From Schistocerca nitens (Eukaryota; Arthropoda; Insecta; Orthoptera; Acrididae), in NCBI RefSeq assembly GCF_023898315.1, contig NC_064616.1:541561602-541625601 (forward strand): DNA of 64,000 bases, in the 5' to 3' direction. The notes below the pieces were generated by a model. The model searched no databases. It saw nothing but the letters and a program-made list of their open reading frames with translations, and was not told the origin of the DNA. The position numbers were made by a program, and so were the translations under genes. This document shows positions 33,799-45,232 of the stretch, in pieces (the first letter of the stretch is position 1; each line of letters opens with the position of its first letter).

Positions 33799-34345
33799 AC
33801 TACTACGAGGTCGTGCTATAAGTATTCCCTCGTGATTTTTTATGTGAAAACTCTTAAATCTGTATAAATAAACCAGACTTTATTAACAATGTACATCTTT
33901 GTTCTGCATGTCTACAAGTTTGCAGCCCTTCCCCGCTAGAGGGCTACGAACTGTAGCGTGTGATATGGTGAGCTATCACATAACTATGTCGGAGCTTGAG
34001 AAACAGTGCTGTAATCGAATTTCAGATTCAGAGAGTTCGTCCACACATGGAGCACCCTCTCCTTCAGCACGACAATGCCAGACCACATATGAGCACTGCG
34101 ATTTCTGCAACAGTGCGACGCACTGGGTTCACTGACATCGATCATCTTACATGCACTGCCGACGTGGCCCCATCTAATTTTCATCTGTCTCCAAAACAGA
34201 AAACACTATCGAGGACTCCACATTGATAATGATGATGTGGTACAAGCAGGCGGTTGGGGCTCTCTATCAACGAACTGGTCACTCGTTGAGAGAAATGTAT
34301 TCATCGCCAGGGTGACAGTGTTGAGTAATATGTATATACACGTAA
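33799..34345 (+). mobile_element. mariner-like element, internally deleted
   Basis: Only about 550 bp remain. The catalytic part near 34066-34190 reads LLQHDNARPHMSTAI (second catalytic Asp) followed, after a disturbed segment, by APSNFHL. In intact mariners that motif is PDLAPSDFHLF and carries the third Asp, here Asn. The 5' half of the transposase is missing. ACTACGAGGTCGTGCTATAAG at the left may be the terminal repeat; the right end near 34345 is not clear. Confidence 0.65.
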
Positions 34346-36756
34346 ATAATGAAGATATAGAGTGTTAATAACGTTTGCTTTATCCAAAAATTTTTAAGAG
34401 TTTCCACGCAACAAATTCGCGCGCATTACTTTTCTGCACGCTCTCGTATATTCTCACTAAAAAGTGAAAAGTTAATAGGAACATGTGTTTCCACAATGCA
34501 TGCCATGCGCCAAGCTTACAATAAATTTCACTTGGCCAAGAGTCTATTAGAAGATCATAGTTAGTTCCGAGCATTCAACAAGTCATTAATTGGGTCCAAA
34601 CATCCTATTCAACATGTCCTGGATGCATTCGCTGCTGAAACTGGAGACAGCAGATAGAAAGCGGGAATATCAATTTTATAATTTAAAAATCTGTATGAGC
34701 ATCCTACCGTACCTATGTTTGACCCCACACAGTGTCACAAACGAGAGATGTTGTTTATCCCCAGTGTTGAAAAGTAATTAATACAACTTATAATGACAGA
34801 GGGACCAAGCGATGACGGAATTAGTGTAAAGTTTTAAATTAAATATACAGCGGAATTCACTCCTTTTCAATCGTGATTGCTTGACTGGTACACTCCTTAC
34901 TTCTGAAATGGCAGAAATTAGAAGACTTCAGCCTGTTACTGGTTTGTGTCTCATCACAGCCACTGAGCGGGGAGGGGGGAGATATAATAATAATAACAAT
35001 TATAATAATAATACTGTGTACAGGACTGTAGCAGTACTTACGTAGTTACTGCTGTGCCGTGCTGTCAATTAAGTCATGTCATTTATCTGTTTCGGACTGA
35101 ATAGTGAAGAAATTTCATGACTACTGCAGGTACGATCTACAACTTCTCTAAGGCATTGTCTTCAGTTACTTAGCATTTGTTACGTATATGTCCCACTTTT
35201 ATCATCAGTGATGTACGGGACAAAGCACAAAGTATGTGTTTAATTGGTTGACTGTATGAGGAACCTGTGACTTCCACCGCATTCATGCTACTAATTAAGG
35301 AAAAGTAAGTATTGATAACGTGTACAATCAGTATTAGAGTCTACCAAAATCTTGGTAATAGTAATGATATTTAGGAAATAATTTAGTTTTGTGACTGAAG
35401 CACAATCGAATCGTTTAGTCTTTACCCCTCAGAAAACGTCATTTTACTCCTCAGGGAGTAATTACCACCAGTTTGGGAACCAGTGTTCTAGATCGCTTAA
35501 AGCAATGTGGCGATGGTATCAGGTGACAAGGGGGATTAATCGTTTCCTTTGGTTTTCAACGAATGCGTATTGTAGCGTCCATGCGTGACTTACGTACCCA
35601 GGTGTCCTTTTCCACGTTTCCTTGGCAGAGATTATAGCCAGTTTCCTTCTCCTTTCTTCCCTGATAGGAATATTTGCTTCACCCGTAATTACGTTGTTGT
35701 TGACGGGAAGTTAAACAGTTATCTTCCTTCCTGCATTCTTTGCACTTCTTTTGCAATTCTATGAAGTTATGGATCGACATAATCCGTTTCTTACTGTGAA
35801 TGCACACGGCTATTACAAACTGTACTAAGATCTCGATGTCTAGGAAATCAATCATTTAAGATTCGATAAACGGGATGTTAATGTATATATTGAGATCAAA
35901 GAACTTTTTCTGAATTCCACAGATGAGGAAACCGTCAAAAATATTTTATTCTGTTGGGTTGAACCGAACGTAGAATGTAATGAATCAAGCAGAATGGTAA
36001 CTATTCGAAGCAGTTAGATATGGTGATGATTTGTTCGTTTGGTTTGTCGAGAGCCATGTCATTAGCATCTGTACCGGAACCATTTTAGAAATGAATGTGG
36101 TTAAAGGATTTTTGAGAGCAAAGATATCAAGATTAATTAATATATAAAAATACGTATACAAAAAGTTGCCTACACGTACAAGCAGAAATAGTAAACTCAT
36201 ATTCGGAAAAAAAGTACCACAACTTAAGGATGAAAGTGAAATTCGATGGACTGTGCTGAAATAGTACAACAGATCTGATACAGATCTGAACACTGGACAA
36301 AATAGGACAAATTAGCCAATTTGCAGCACACTAAAACCTCCACTCCGAAAGGTAGGAATGAGGTCAGAAGTTGAAACGGATGAGGCTGATTTCATCCAAC
36401 AAGATGGACTGATATAGGGTCCGCTACAGCTGGACGACTGACCTCAATGATCATAGTTTATGGCACTTCATGGGTAGTGGTTCATATCCCGCAGTTGTAT
36501 GGCTCCCCGGGTGATCAGCGAGATGGTGGTCTGCAAGGGAATTGTACATTTACACTTTGCACGTTCCCAGCGGACCTCTCTGATTCCTTCTTCTGGTTGC
36601 TCAATTCCCCTTTTTAAATAGGGGCAGCTTGTCCTATACCATTGGTATTATTATCTCCGCTGGGTAATTTTCTTCAGTGCTCACAGGACGTTAAGCAATC
36701 ACAGCCAATGATGAAAATTTGTTTTGATAATGTCGTGCCTGCTCCAGGGACTTTAG
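34346..36756. other. no gene seen
   Basis: AT-rich DNA. The only local structure is an imperfect ATAATA microsatellite at about 34980-35015. Short frames show no motifs. Confidence 0.4.
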
Positions 36757-36869
36757 GTTCAAATAGCTGTGAGCACTATGGGACTTAACTTCTGGGGTCA
36801 TCAGTCTCCTAGTACTTAGAACAACTTAAACCTAACTAACTTAAGGACATCACACACATCCATGCCCGA
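36757..36869 (-). mobile_element. SINE, 5' truncated
   Basis: Minus-strand copy with only body and tail; the whole tRNA-like head is missing. The imperfect 13-bp duplication CCAGGGACTTTAG / CCAGAGCCTTTAG (36744-36756 and 36870-36882) shows that the truncation happened at insertion. Confidence 0.9.
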
Positions 36870-37024
36870 CCAGAGCCTTTAGAATCACTTGCAATTCAAT
36901 GCTGTATAAAACGGGAAGATAAGTCTCCTATTATCTATCTTACTTGGTATTATTTCTGAGATTTTGGGAAAATGTGCGATTAATCTCAGTGATCCTCAGT
37001 GAAGACTAACTATACCACACTTCG

Positions 37025-37214
37025 CCGGCCAGTGTGGCCGAGCGGTTCTAGGCGCTTCACTCTGGAACCGCGCGACCGCTGCGGTCGCAGGTTCGAATCC
37101 TGCCTCGGGCATGGATGTGTGTGATGTCCTTAGGTTAGTTAGGTTTAAGTAGCTCTAAGTTCTAGGGGACTGATGACCTCAGATGTTAAGTCCCATAGTG
37201 CTCAGAGCCATTTT
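37025..37214 (+). mobile_element. SINE (Leu/Ser-like tRNA head), full length, least diverged
   Basis: Perfect 14-bp duplication TATACCACACTTCG at 37011-37024 and 37215-37228. The head is the cleanest in the window: A-box TGGCCGAGCGGTTC, long variable-arm-like segment, B-box GGTTCGAATCC and end CTCGGGCA. This is the layout of a class II tRNA (Leu or Ser) and supplies an internal pol III promoter. It has a shorter tail than its siblings. Confidence 0.97.
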
Positions 37215-37228
37215 TATACCACACTTCG

Positions 37229-38660
37229 CAGACTGACCGTCTCACGGGAGCGCACGTTAGATTCCACCAATGGAGTCCGGTTATTCAGACACAAATCTGT
37301 AAGTTACGGACCAAGAATCAATCAACCAAAATAAATGCCGCACAATGGATGGCGTCTTTTGAATCCAGGTTTCTTGTATGATCGACCTATAATCAACTGT
37401 CCTAGTCAGCGTCATGGACAGTACGAAAATGTTAATTAACTGAGAAAGGGGCTAGACCTTTCACCTATATTTCTGTTTTATTACAATTCCTGGATGATTC
37501 TTCTAACCTTCTTAGCATGAAACAAGTTCTATACACACGGATATTTAATTAATATTGCTTTTTGCACCATTAAGGGACAGCGAAACTGTAACTTCGTATA
37601 ACGCAGTCGCTATTATAGTTCGCTATTGGGTGGAAATAACGTAAATTCAGTTCCATTCACACGTACACTGCAAAGAAGCAGGCAACCAGTGAACTACTGG
37701 TGATTTACTGACACAAACTGTGCCTTGAGAAGGCGGACCACAGAGGCTTAGCCACTTGGAGGCGAGTGCCCCCAGGGCTGCACCACGTATTCGTCACTAT
37801 ACACGTAACAAAATAGGAGGGCGGGGGGGTCGATATATGTATGTAGATACTTTAAGGGCTTATTAATTTGTAGTTATCTGTTTTCCACGACCCCAGTTGA
37901 CAGCAACGCTTACGTAAACTTCGTCGCATACTGCAAAACGGAGCTTGCACACGATGGACGATATGGTGGATGCGATCCAAAAATCTTATTCACTCGAAAG
38001 CTTACCAAGGTCAAAGTATTTGACCTACAAGCGTTGAGTGCTATCACTGGAGTCAGGGAAAACTGCGCCGCCCAATTATCTAAGTTCAAATGAGTAAGCA
38101 ATAAACTCACTAATCGAGTAACGAAGGTCATTAATATCACAGAATTCACTGATTTAAAATATTTGCGGTGCATCAGTGTACTTAGTGAATGAGCAGTCGT
38201 TTTATACTTCGGTTAAAACGATTTAATTTAGATTGTAAGACCACTTGGTAGGTGGGAGGCTACGACCAGAGGACCCAGAAATAAGTCTCATCACAGTCAG
38301 GATTGAATACACGGATAAATTGGTTGCCACAGACACTTGTTAAACAGACTGATATTAACAGCATTAATAGTGTTCGTAGGGCCACCTGAAGTACTACAAA
38401 GTCCAGAATCCTAACCGCAGCAGCATGAAAAAAGCCCAGCTCAAATACCGCACTCCCATGCAAAGCTTGCACCAGGACTGGTACAATAAACTAATGCGAC
38501 ACATCTCCACTTCATCGCAATACAACTGATTTCATTTACTAAGAAACTGAACCTGGTTTCAATTTACAAACGTTTTGTTCAACAACATGTGAGGTAACAT
38601 GTCAAAAGTGTTCATTACCGACCGACTCCTGGAAAGCAGTGCCTTTCCCCGGTTTGTGTC
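37229..38660. other. no gene seen
   Basis: No recognised domain or repeat. Minus-strand frames at 37910-38173 and 38260-38472 lack motifs. A short run of G lies at 37820-37830. Confidence 0.4.
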
Positions 38661-38664
38661 TTTT

Positions 38665-39710
38665 CGTTTCTTGAGTCATCAGTCTCTTCACAGGTTTGAT
38701 GCACAACTTCATCAATTCCAATCTCTACGTTCGTCTACGGTTTCTACCCTCTTCATTTCCCTCTAGTACCATGAAAGTTATTTCCTGCCGTCTTAACAGA
38801 TGTCCTATCATCCTATCCATTACTATCGTCATATCTTCCATTCTTCCTCGTTTCTCCAAAGAACCCCCTTATTCCTTAGCTAATCAGTCCACATAATTTT
38901 CATCATTCTTCTGTAGCACCATATCTCAAATATTTCGATTCTCTTCTGTTGCGGTTTTCCCACAGTCCATGTTTCATCACCGTACAGTGCAGTGCTCCAA
39001 ACGTACATACTCAGAAATTTCTTCCTCAAATTATCCCTTATGTTTGATACTAGTAGACTTCTCTTGGCCGGGAATGTCCTTTTTGCGAGTGCTAGTCTGC
39101 TGTTTATGTCCTCCTTGCACCATCCAAAGTGGGTTATTTTGCTACCTGGGTAACAGAATTCTTCAAATTCGTCTATTTCGTGGTGATTCCGATGGTAAGC
39201 TTTCGCTACTATCATTTCTGCTACTTGCCATTCCTTTTGTCTTTCTGCGATTCACTTGCAGTCCACATTCTGTAGTCCTTAGACCGTTCATTATATTCAA
39301 CAGATTCAGTAATTCTTCGGCATTTTCACAGACGACAGCGATGTCAGCAGCGACTCTTATCACTGATACCCTTTGAACCAGAATTTCAATCTCACTGTAG
39401 AAAATTTCTTTCATTTTTATCAAAGCTTCTTTGGCGTATAGATTGAACAATAGAGGGAGATAAGCTACTTATCAGTCTTACACCATTTTTTTATCCAAAC
39501 ACTTAGCTCGTGGTGTTCCAGCCTCAGTGTTCCCAATTGGTTCTTGTGCACCTTGTATATTTCCCGTCTTTTCCTACAGCTTACACTTATTTTTCTCAGA
39601 ATTTCAAACATCTCGCCCTACTTTACACCGTCGAGCACTTTTTCCAGGTCTACTATTACTATGAACATGTCTTGATTTCTCTTCAGGCTTGCATGCCAAA
39701 GCGGTTGCCT
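38665..39710 (-). pseudogene. RTE-type LINE reverse transcriptase fragment, catalytic box mutated
   Basis: Minus strand from 39710: IVIVDLEKVLDGVK (first catalytic Asp kept), a degraded palm, then LFNLYAKEALIKMKEIF and, at the catalytic box, IRVAADIAVVCENAEELL, where FADD has become VAAD. The C-terminal domain follows in another frame at 39215-38880 (FEEFCYPGSKIT, ALYGDETWTVGKPQQKR, EIWCYRRMMKIMWTD). The 3' end near 38665 has the GAGACTGATGACTC stretch usual for this group. It is related to, but a different family from, the LINE at 2757-6183. Confidence 0.85.
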
Positions 39711-39850
39711 GGCTGGAAACTTCCCCCACTGCCATCCCACACTTTCTTAGGTTGAGGATGAGGAAGTGGGGGAAACCGTGAACGTGCCATATTTAGATGG
39801 CACTGGAGCCACACTGCATACATATTGGCTTCATATTTCATATTTCTACA

Positions 39851-40336
39851 TGTGGTGTCACCGCCAGACACAACGCTTGCTAGGTGGTAGCCTTTAAATC
39901 GGCCGCGGTCCGATAGTATACGTCGGACCCGCGTGTCGCCACTGTCAGTGATTGCAGACCAAGCGCCACCACACGGCAGGTCTAGAGAGACGTCCTAGTA
40001 CTCGCCCCAGTTGTACAGCCGACTTTGCTAGCGACGGTTAACAGACAAATACGCTCTCATTTGCCGAGACGATAGTTAGCATAGCCTTCAGCTACGTCAT
40101 TTGCTACGACCTAGCAAGGCGCCATTACCAGTTTATATTGAGATGGAAATGATGTATACACAAGAGAGATGTTCACCAATTGTGGATTAAAGTTAAGTAT
40201 TCTACCAATTACCTCCTGTTTTGCTAGTCTTATTTCTCTGTTCTGTTCCAGACCTCACGCCAGTATGCGTGTAATTAAACGCGTGCATTTCGGCCTCCTC
40301 TAGCAACACGGTGTTGGCTCTTCTGCCAAGACAGCA
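39851..40336 (+). mobile_element. solo LTR of a Gypsy-type retrotransposon
   Basis: A 486-bp block starting TGTGGTGTCACCGCC and ending CA, flanked by near-identical 5-bp duplications CTACA (39846-39850) and CTATA (40337-40341). I recall this as a common locust LTR. No internal retrotransposon sequence is next to it, so it fits recombination between two LTRs. Confidence 0.75.
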
Positions 40337-40639
40337 CTATACGACATAGATTGCAAACGAAACAAATTTTCATTCATACGCAATGAGTTTTGTCACTCTG
40401 AAGGCATAGTATTTTTTTTTTATCCGGTACAAACTGTTAGCATACGAACAGACGCAGGCAGTATCACACATTTTGGCACTCAAGGTTACTGTGTAATTGT
40501 GGGTTATTTACACTGGTGTGCTAAATGAAGCAACAAATTGCTACTTCCGCGTCATGTACCTAATTCACGATATAATCATACAAACTTCAGCAACAGATGT
40601 CGTTACAGCCGTGTTCTGGACAGAAAATGGAATTCCGCT

Positions 40640-41419
40640 CAACGAAGACGCCTACAGACTGTCTGCTGTGAAGGGCCATAGGAATAATGGAAGCAGGTGA
40701 GTCGCAGAGTGATGTGGCTCGATGGCTTAATGTGAATCGTTCTGTTGTTTCTTGGATGGGATGACAGTTTACAGAGACCGCAACTGTTTCGCGGAGACAA
40801 GGACACGGCCGACCACGAGTGGCATTATGAAGAGTGGACCGTTATCTGGCTGTAAGCGCATGACGGTACCTCCTTAGTACTGCACTGTAACAGGCATCTG
40901 ACCTCGCAGCACCCCCTCGACGTGTTTTATCTAAGCAAACGGTATGCAGAAGTCTTCAGCAAAGTTGCCTATATTGTTGCAGACCTGCTGTCTGTTTACC
41001 ACTGGCTTGTCTTCACAGAGGGGTACATCTAGAGTGAAGCCGTCAACATGCCACCTGGATGACCGAAAGGTGGGCCAACGTTCTTTTCACAGATGAGTCC
41101 CGATTTGATCTGGAGAGTGATTCTCGGCGGGTTCGCATCTGGAGGGCATCCAAACATTGTGGAAAGAGACTGTATCGAGGAGGATGGAGGATCCCTAATG
41201 ATGTGGGCAGGGATTATATTGACCACTCGAAATTGTACAGGTGAATCAGCAAGATATAACTGTTGTCAGGAACCACGAAAAGATCTTGGGATCTCACGAG
41301 CGGTTGTTGCGAGGTGCTGCGGGACCATACTTCGTCTTGATGGACGATAATGCTCGACCACATAGAGCACGCATTATTGATGTTTTTCTCTTTCTCTCTC
41401 TCCCCCCTCCCCCCTCGCT

Positions 41420-41490
<71 letters not shown>

Positions 41491-41715
41491 GGAAGGTATT
41501 GCATGCGTGACGTGATCTGCTCGCTCTCCAGATCTGAATCCCACACAGAGCATGTCTGGGATGCACTAGGGAGACGGGTTGCATTACCTCATCAACCGCT
41601 AACCGTCCTCTAAGACTTGTGAACAACTCTGGGTGCCAGTGGTGGTCACACCCCATACTGAGCACATTAAGCAGTTGTCAGAATGTCTGTGCAAATCCGT
41701 TAAGTTGGAAAAAGA
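40640..41715 (+). pseudogene. Tc1-like transposase, decayed, with microsatellite insertion
   Basis: Degraded N-terminus (SDVARWLNVNRSVVSW in shifted frames near 40690-40760). An open stretch at 41059-41244 carries VLFTDESRFDLESDSRRVRIW (first catalytic Asp). MDDNARPHRARIIDVF at 41340-41385 has the second. A TC/TA microsatellite (41388-41487) replaces the segment that follows, then SPDLNP and, frameshifted by two bases, TEHVWDALGRRVALPHQP with the catalytic Glu (near 41550). I did not find clear terminal inverted repeats. Confidence 0.82.
41388..41487 (+). repeat. TC-rich tract and (TA)33 microsatellite
   Basis: TC/C-rich tract 41388-41421 followed by uninterrupted TA dinucleotides 41422-41487. 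It sits inside the transposase relic. Long TA arrays are prone to length change and cruciform formation. Confidence 0.97.
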
Positions 41716-41879
41716 AACGAAGAAAATGTTTGTCTACCGTTATGTATTTTGCGTCTTATTACTTTCAGTATGCTATACATTGTTTCTACTGTACTATCAC
41801 CTGTTTATACTGTTTTGTGGCAAAATAAATACAACCTTGCTAAATTTCCGTTTGTTGCTTTAATTTTCGACACCATTTT

Positions 41880-43090
41880 AGTTTCATAATCGAAAAACGT
41901 CTTTCACATACGTATGTTTATTGAAATATTGTAGCATTTTTGCAACTCCATTGTGGAAACGTGGAAGTCCCACCTGAAGAAACCACAGTATGCGTCCTGG
42001 ATAGTTTCAATTTAAACATATATATCTTTAAAACGTGAACTACATTGCAGATCTATCAGTTCCATCTGAACATGCACAGGAGCGCTATCCGCTGAACCGG
42101 CAAACGGTCGCGTAAACAGCTCATAAAGGTAAGTAACAATGGCAATGTCTTTTTAATTCTTTCAAGGCCACAATGAATTCTTCAGATTTCTCGTTTTCTT
42201 TAACACCAATGATCTTAGGGAACTAGACTGGGTTTTTTGTCAGAGTATGACCCTTCTGCAATGCGATTTTCTTTTTAAATGCATCCCTATCGAAAGACGA
42301 ATAAGTTGTTTCTCACCTTACAATGTCGTAGAATGATCAGTGTGCAGTCGTGTCCACTTCAAATTCGAGGCCTGCAATTCATTCCAGATGTTCTAATTTT
42401 CGTTCCTGCACTCCTTTTTTCTTCATAAATTCAATAATAGGTCGTTTTATATCGTAAACTCGTTACAGACTTTTCCTTTGGCTTAACCAAGGTACTTTTC
42501 AATAATATATAAAGTATGCAAATCCTTCGTTCAGTTCCATTATTGTAGTTGACAGCGGAAAAAATTTTACTATTTTGACCATCACTTCCTTCACTTTACC
42601 CATGCCTGAAATTTTAGCATCTTGATGTACAGAACAAAGAACCCCGTCTCTCGATCACTGTAAATTTTTATTCTTTTACATTCAACTAAATATTTAAATT
42701 CCTTTTGCGTGGTATTATAGCGTTATTTCATACAAAATTTGCAGAATCTGCCGACCAGGCGATTGTATAATAAATATCGTGAATTCTCATCCCTCTCTTC
42801 CGTCATTGCCATTTAGTTTCAAAGCTTGTCTCTACAGACCACTCGGCTGCATCTTTTGTGCAGACAACCAGCAGAATAATACGGAGATGTTATCAAAGGT
42901 GTAGTACCGCCTCCTAAACCCACACGGAAAGCATCTAAGGAGCTGTCTGTATTATAAGGTCCAGACAAAGCAGTAAAGCGACTATAGAGCACGGAAAATA
43001 TTTTTTCTGATTGTTTTGGTAGCTTGTTTCGTAATGTTATTGCTATAGTTGTAAGAGTGTGTATGTGAACAAAAACTGTCAGTCGACAAC
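41880..43090. other. no gene seen; possible 5' flank of a candidate exon
   Basis: AT-rich sequence without recognised domains. The last ~100 bases precede the candidate exon at 43091 and could be 5' UTR, but I see no clear promoter element. Confidence 0.3.
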
Positions 43091-43192
43091 ATGGCGGATA
43101 ACGCAGTGCGCCTGTGTAAAATACGTGATAAAAAGTGTTTGTGTTGTTGCAAAATAGAAGAAAAGCCAAGAAAAAAACAAGGAAAGGAGAAT
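43091..43192 (+). other. candidate first coding exon, 34 codons
   Basis: ATG 43091 has a strong Kozak context (ACAACATGG). The frame MADNAVRLCKIRDKKCLCCC continues, Cys- then Lys-rich, to codon 34, where a consensus donor GTAAGT begins at 43193. A plausible acceptor TTTTGCACAG ends at 43275, giving an 83-bp intron. The frame after it closes quickly (ACCSIQTAVEIVLL, stop at 43318-43320); another frame there is Cys-rich and ends at a TAA about 100 bases later. Whether this is a host gene, a fragment of one, or part of a repeat I cannot say. Confidence 0.3.
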
Positions 43193-43823
43193 GTAAGTAA
43201 AATGAACAACTGATAGTGCGTAATTTTAAATTCGCGAAATTGAAGTAAATGACTGGAATCGTTGCTTTTGCACAGGCCTGCTGCAGCATCCAAACTGCTG
43301 TCGAGATTGTACTACTGTAGTAACTGAAGATCCATGTAATTTGCCAGCTGAAGATGGGTGCAAACCCGAAATGCATATTGGCATAAATAAGACGCATTAA
43401 AAAGTGGCTGGTTGCCGTATTTTTACAGTGAAATATCATTATCCACGGCCACGAAGCTCAACAGTCCAAATATAATGGACATATTGTTAGTTGTAAGAGT
43501 AATTAACTGTCTTTGGCTCGTATCGTTATAGGGTTCAGACTAATCCAGCCTCTATATTTGCATCATGACAAATAGTTCAAAGCAAAGATGGTAAGCCTTT
43601 TTATAATAAGAGTTACCCTATCCCTTCAGTTTCCGTGAATGTACGTAGTAAAATGAGTTAGAGTTATCGCCAGCCTCAATTACCACTTTTGATACAAAAA
43701 TATGATCTTAAAAACTAGAATGGTCAGTACATCAAAATAAAAATACGTTCAGTAAATCGCCCACAATCTCAATTAAAATTATTTCACATTTCAAATAATC
43801 AGATCGATATTCAATTTTTACAT

Positions 43824-44025
43824 ATTCAGATAGTTCGAATGCCTCTGAGCACTATGGGACTTAACATTTGAGGTCATCAGTCCCCTAGAACTTAGAACTA
43901 CTTAAACCTAACTAACCTAAGGACATCACACACATCCATGCCCGAGGCACGATTCGAACCTGCGACCGTAGCTGTCACACGGTTCCAGGATGAAGCGCCT
44001 AGAACTACTCGGCTTTGCGGCAGGC
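43824..44025 (-). mobile_element. SINE (Leu/Ser-like tRNA head), full length
   Basis: Minus-strand copy with the duplication TTCAATTTTTACAT / TTCAATTTTTCACAT at 43810-43823 and 44026-44040. Head partly mutated. Confidence 0.93.
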
Positions 44026-44040
44026 TTCAATTTTTCACAT

Positions 44041-45230
44041 GGTTTCAATTTACACTTGAGTTTCATGTCAGTTCTGCGGGAAATGATCTATTCTTTCCAG
44101 GGCTGCTATACAGATGCATGCATCTTCAATGAAATTTAATTTACAGGAAAAACTATCAAGAAATGAGATTAATTAATTAAAATAGGCAATAAAACGTAGA
44201 AAACCTATGTTCAAAGTCATTTTTAAGACATATGACTAAGTTCTCTATTGCTTACTGCCACGCTATTAACTAAACAGCTGATTTAATCGCCTTTCATTGG
44301 CTGTTAAAGTGTGTAAATGAACATGTAATTAGCACACGCCATGCGTCTTGGTGGGCGATTTCATATGGTAGGTCGATCGCTCTTGTAGTTCAATTGTTAC
44401 AAGTCTTATTAAAGATACTGTGAAAATTGGTTAGAGGTAGCTTCTTGGCCAAATAATCAGTTAAATCCGTCATATCAATTAAATTACCGCGCTCTCAAAC
44501 ATGGTGTGCCGCACTTCGCTGTAAATTCAGTGGTTTGCGAGCCGCAAGCGCGAATTTGTACAAAGATTTCTAGTCGTTGTGTACAGTGACAGACGTGACA
44601 TCACGTTGGGACTTCAGCGTGGCTGACAGAAGGGCGTGCGCTAAGCGGCACCCACCTCACTCTTCTCCACATCTCCTCGGCATCCTATCTAGAGAAGATG
44701 CCTTACTAAACCAAAAAAGAAATATTTGATATCTACTGTCCTTACTTCCACTTACCTTTCACACGGTTATTAAGATGAAGTAAGTAGCATTAAAATATAC
44801 AGTCCCACCAAAAGGGAATCATAGAGTTGTCAGCAAAAAACTTAAGCAAATGTATAACAATTTGAAAACTGCAAAGACAACATGTGAGGCATGTTACTGA
44901 CACCTTAGAAACTAAACGTATATTAAAACCGTGAGTGCAAAATTCCTAAATTTACACAGAACCATTCCTTGTCGTATAAAAACGTAAAGAAATAAACAAC
45001 TAACCTTTTGTGCAGCTGGGTGAATGACAGTGTAACGGTTTGTAAACCAGAAGCAAAAACATTTAATTACAGATACATGTTGTTATACACTAGAGTACAA
45101 GATTTCCAGTGCCTGCGCTCAAAACTGTAGAAACGATACTGAAAAAAGAATAATTTACAGAAACGACAACGTTATTGGCTATCGGTTCCCTCCTTCCTGT
45201 ATTATGTGTACGTCATTTTATGATTTTGTG
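44041..45230. other. no gene seen
   Basis: No domain, repeat or RNA gene recognised. Confidence 0.4.
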
Positions 45231-45232
45231 TA

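Noticed and set aside
37025..37110. tRNA-Leu or tRNA-Ser gene call in the SINE head
   Set aside because: It is followed by the SINE body, flanked by a target duplication and repeated many times in the window.
37910..38173. possible retroviral-type envelope or Gypsy fragment
   Set aside because: A few suggestive residues on the plus strand but no ordered motifs; not supportable.
41294..41665. frames containing long Tyr-Ile repeats
   Set aside because: Translations of the TA microsatellite, not proteins.
42819..43439. 206-codon open frame on the minus strand
   Set aside because: Aromatic- and hydrophobic-rich without any family motif, and it overlaps the candidate plus-strand exon and repeat-like sequence. 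Probably a chance frame, though unusually long.
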